From assembly GCA_025351785.1 (NCBI GenBank), contig JANXVF010000102.1, forward strand, positions 1 to 32,888: a stretch of DNA of 32,888 nt, read 5' to 3'. Shown in pieces: positions 32,608 through 32,888 of the stretch. Each line of letters begins with the position of its first letter. The first letter of the stretch is position 1. The notes below the pieces were generated by a model. It did not search any database, was not told where the DNA came from, and saw only the letters and a list, made by a program, of their open reading frames with translations. Source of the stretch: Flavobacterium sp. (GTDB lineage Bacteria; Bacteroidota; Bacteroidia; Flavobacteriales; Flavobacteriaceae). The position numbers were made by a program, and so were the translations under genes.

Positions 32608-32888
32608 ATGATTTTAGAAATAGTATCACCAGAATCACAACTATTCAAAGGCGAAGTTACATCAGTAACACTACCAGGAGTTGATGGATCATTTCAAATT
32701 TTGAACAACCACGCACCAATAGTTTCAATCCTAAAACGAGGAACAGTAAAAATAACTGCACCTAATTTTAAGTTTGAAAGCGAATCTTTACAAGGAAAAT
32801 TTACAAAAGTAAACGACCAAAATTATACTTTAGATATCATATCGGGAACTATCGAAATGAAAGACAATAAAGTTATTGTTTTAGCCGA
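32608..32888 (+). CDS. atpC: F1Fo ATP synthase subunit epsilon (partial, C-terminus outside window)
   Basis: The first 93 codons of the epsilon subunit, which couples rotation of the central stalk and restrains ATP hydrolysis. The sequence MILEIVSPESQLFKGEV, then LPGVDGSFQILNNHAPIVSILKRG and the closing strands of the N-terminal ten-strand barrel are typical. Flavobacterial epsilon subunits are often only about 90-95 residues and lack the C-terminal helical hairpin, so the stop may lie just past the window edge; that cannot be seen here. It follows atpD by 76 nt with the heptamer repeat in between. Confidence 0.93.
   Translation, partial: MILEIVSPESQLFKGEVTSVTLPGVDGSFQILNNHAPIVSILKRGTVKITAPNFKFESESLQGKFTKVNDQNYTLDIISGTIEMKDNKVIVLA

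Overview
This is a low-GC chromosomal window from a member of the Bacteroidota, most likely a Flavobacterium-like Flavobacteriaceae. Three things point there. Several start regions carry the Bacteroidota sigma-factor -7 element TAnnTTTG, and atpD has a full TTG-N20-TAnnTTTG promoter. One secreted protein ends in a type IX secretion (T9SS) sorting domain. Gene families typical of this group are present (a DUF5687-like permease, DUF4254, DUF6427/DUF6341-like proteins, a bacterial GGGP synthase, and atpD-atpC apart from the other ATP synthase genes). Most of the window is housekeeping. I see no prophage, transposon, CRISPR array, tRNA or rRNA, and no gene-free stretch over 300 bases; the longest is 1966-2257.

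Layout. 1-1965 (minus): a probable operon of a phosphopantetheinyl transferase, a dipeptide epimerase and a GGGP synthase that runs off the left edge. 2258-3574 (plus): adenosylhomocysteinase, converging on polA (3639-6470, minus) across a shared terminator. 6581-8686 (minus): an NTF2-like protein, a 23S/16S-type pseudouridine synthase and glutamate racemase. 8754-12862 (minus): a DUF5687-like membrane protein, its ABC ATPase and an M1 peptidase with a signal peptide. 12983-14035 (plus): a flavin/2Fe-2S reductase. 14152-15437 (minus): a small outer-membrane barrel and a PPP-type phosphatase. 15629-16999 (plus): the tRNA U34 hydroxylase TrhO with an added C-terminal barrel. 16991-18408 (minus): an orphan nuclease-like protein and a DUF4254 protein. 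18477-19596 (plus): a small secreted orphan and upp. 19591-22064: two membrane proteins and purD. 22190-23518: the T9SS cargo. 23571-26127: a CapK/PaaK-like adenylating enzyme and UDP-GlcNAc 2-epimerase. 26269-30841: a degenerate alpha/beta hydrolase, radA, and a DUF4139/MuiA-like protein carrying a TonB-plug-like insertion. 31020-32888: atpD and the start of atpC.

Functional themes are cell envelope and wall (racemase, dipeptide epimerase, GlcNAc epimerase, T9SS cargo, OMP), nucleotide and one-carbon metabolism (ahcY, upp, purD), DNA and RNA maintenance (polA, radA, pseudouridine synthase, trhO) and energy (atpDC). I cannot name a whole undescribed system here. The best leads are single-gene oddities: the TrhO/U32-like fusion, the plug domain inside a MuiA-like protein, an esterase-fold protein whose nucleophile serine is aspartate, and an orphan PD-(D/E)XK-like protein. 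Three non-coding signals also stand out: alternative hairpins before wecB, a heptamer-periodic spacer before atpC, and a terminator fused to the murI promoter.

Several genes have an in-frame TTG upstream of the ATG I chose. Where a -7 element lies between the two, the ATG is strongly preferred. Coordinates around 8640-8700 may be off by one base, because I could not count that stretch consistently.
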